From contig OX578286.1 of NCBI GenBank assembly GCA_951217055.1, positions 6,364,033 through 6,428,032 on the forward strand: a stretch of 64,000 nucleotides of DNA. The letters run 5' to 3'. The DNA is from Gerris lacustris. Taxonomy: Eukaryota; Arthropoda; Insecta; Hemiptera; Gerridae. The position numbers were made by a program, and so were the translations under genes. Below the pieces are notes generated by a model. It was not told where the DNA came from and searched no databases. It was given only the letters and a program-made list of their open reading frames with translations. Shown here in pieces: positions 63,949-64,000 of this stretch (position 1 is its first letter; each line of letters begins with the position of its first letter).

Positions 63949-64000
63949 GTCTAAATTACTATGCAGACGAAGGGATAAGTCCAATGCACATTGGGACAAA
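63949..64000. mobile_element. Continuation of MITE-like sequence, cut by window end
   Basis: GACGAAGGGATAAGTCCAAT and ATTGGGACAAA resemble the core of the CTTCTTTAG MITE family; the matching left part is near 62905-62980. Confidence 0.5.

Overview
The window is AT-rich, repeat-dense animal DNA. I read it as insect, order not resolved. The grounds are a cuticular protein gene built on the insect 18-residue cuticle motif with an arthropod-style TATA/initiator promoter, TA-rich short introns, and Ty3/gypsy, Penelope-like, LINE, hAT and TA-inserting elements. There is no bacterial organisation. Only three genes are clear, and most of the rest is transposons, foldback elements and satellites.

Layout. 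1-3.6 kb: a small tandem repeat and two head-to-tail copies of a 0.6-kb dispersed repeat (called family R600 here). 3.6-5.3 kb (-): a secreted cuticular protein gene with its core promoter. 6.2-7.5 kb: a LINE C-terminal fragment and two candidate exons. 8-14.7 kb: nested inverted-repeat elements, a 311-bp tandem duplication, MITEs, R600 copies and a 41-bp minisatellite. 14.7-21 kb: tRNA-like and 5S-like repeat pieces, an N-terminal transposon ORF fragment, and a hAT-like element with a TA-flanked foldback nested in it. 21.1-27.3 kb (-): a structurally complete Ty3/gypsy retrotransposon with apparently identical 490-bp LTRs and a -1 frameshift signal between gag and pol. 28.2-29.0 kb: a 28-bp satellite. 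29-38.7 kb: R600 copies in inverted orientation, nested foldbacks, a pogo-like element, a head-to-head Penelope-like remnant and tRNA-headed SINEs. 40.0-41.5 kb (+): an uninterrupted sorting nexin 1/2 gene. 42.4-44.7 kb: a 132-bp hAT MITE, a broken LINE and a 33-bp minisatellite. 45.3-57 kb: foldbacks, a SINE head, minisatellites and a hAT element with a second pogo-like copy inside it. 57.7-58.9 kb: an RTE-like LINE fragment between inverted arms. 61.2-62.1 kb (-): an RNase P/MRP subunit (Rpp21) gene with a repetitive acidic tail. 62.5-64 kb: a MITE and a TA-flanked element with 44-bp terminal inverted repeats.

The host genes are functionally unrelated: cuticle structure, endosome-to-Golgi retrieval, and tRNA 5' processing. 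They sit as islands in the repeats. The main mechanistic observation is the retrotransposon frameshift cassette: slippery heptamer GGGAAAC, a 6-nt spacer, then an 8-bp perfect stem. The most informative genome-history observations come from comparing paired repeat copies in this window, which supplies pre-insertion sites, nesting order, and one inverted hairpin loop inside a minisatellite.
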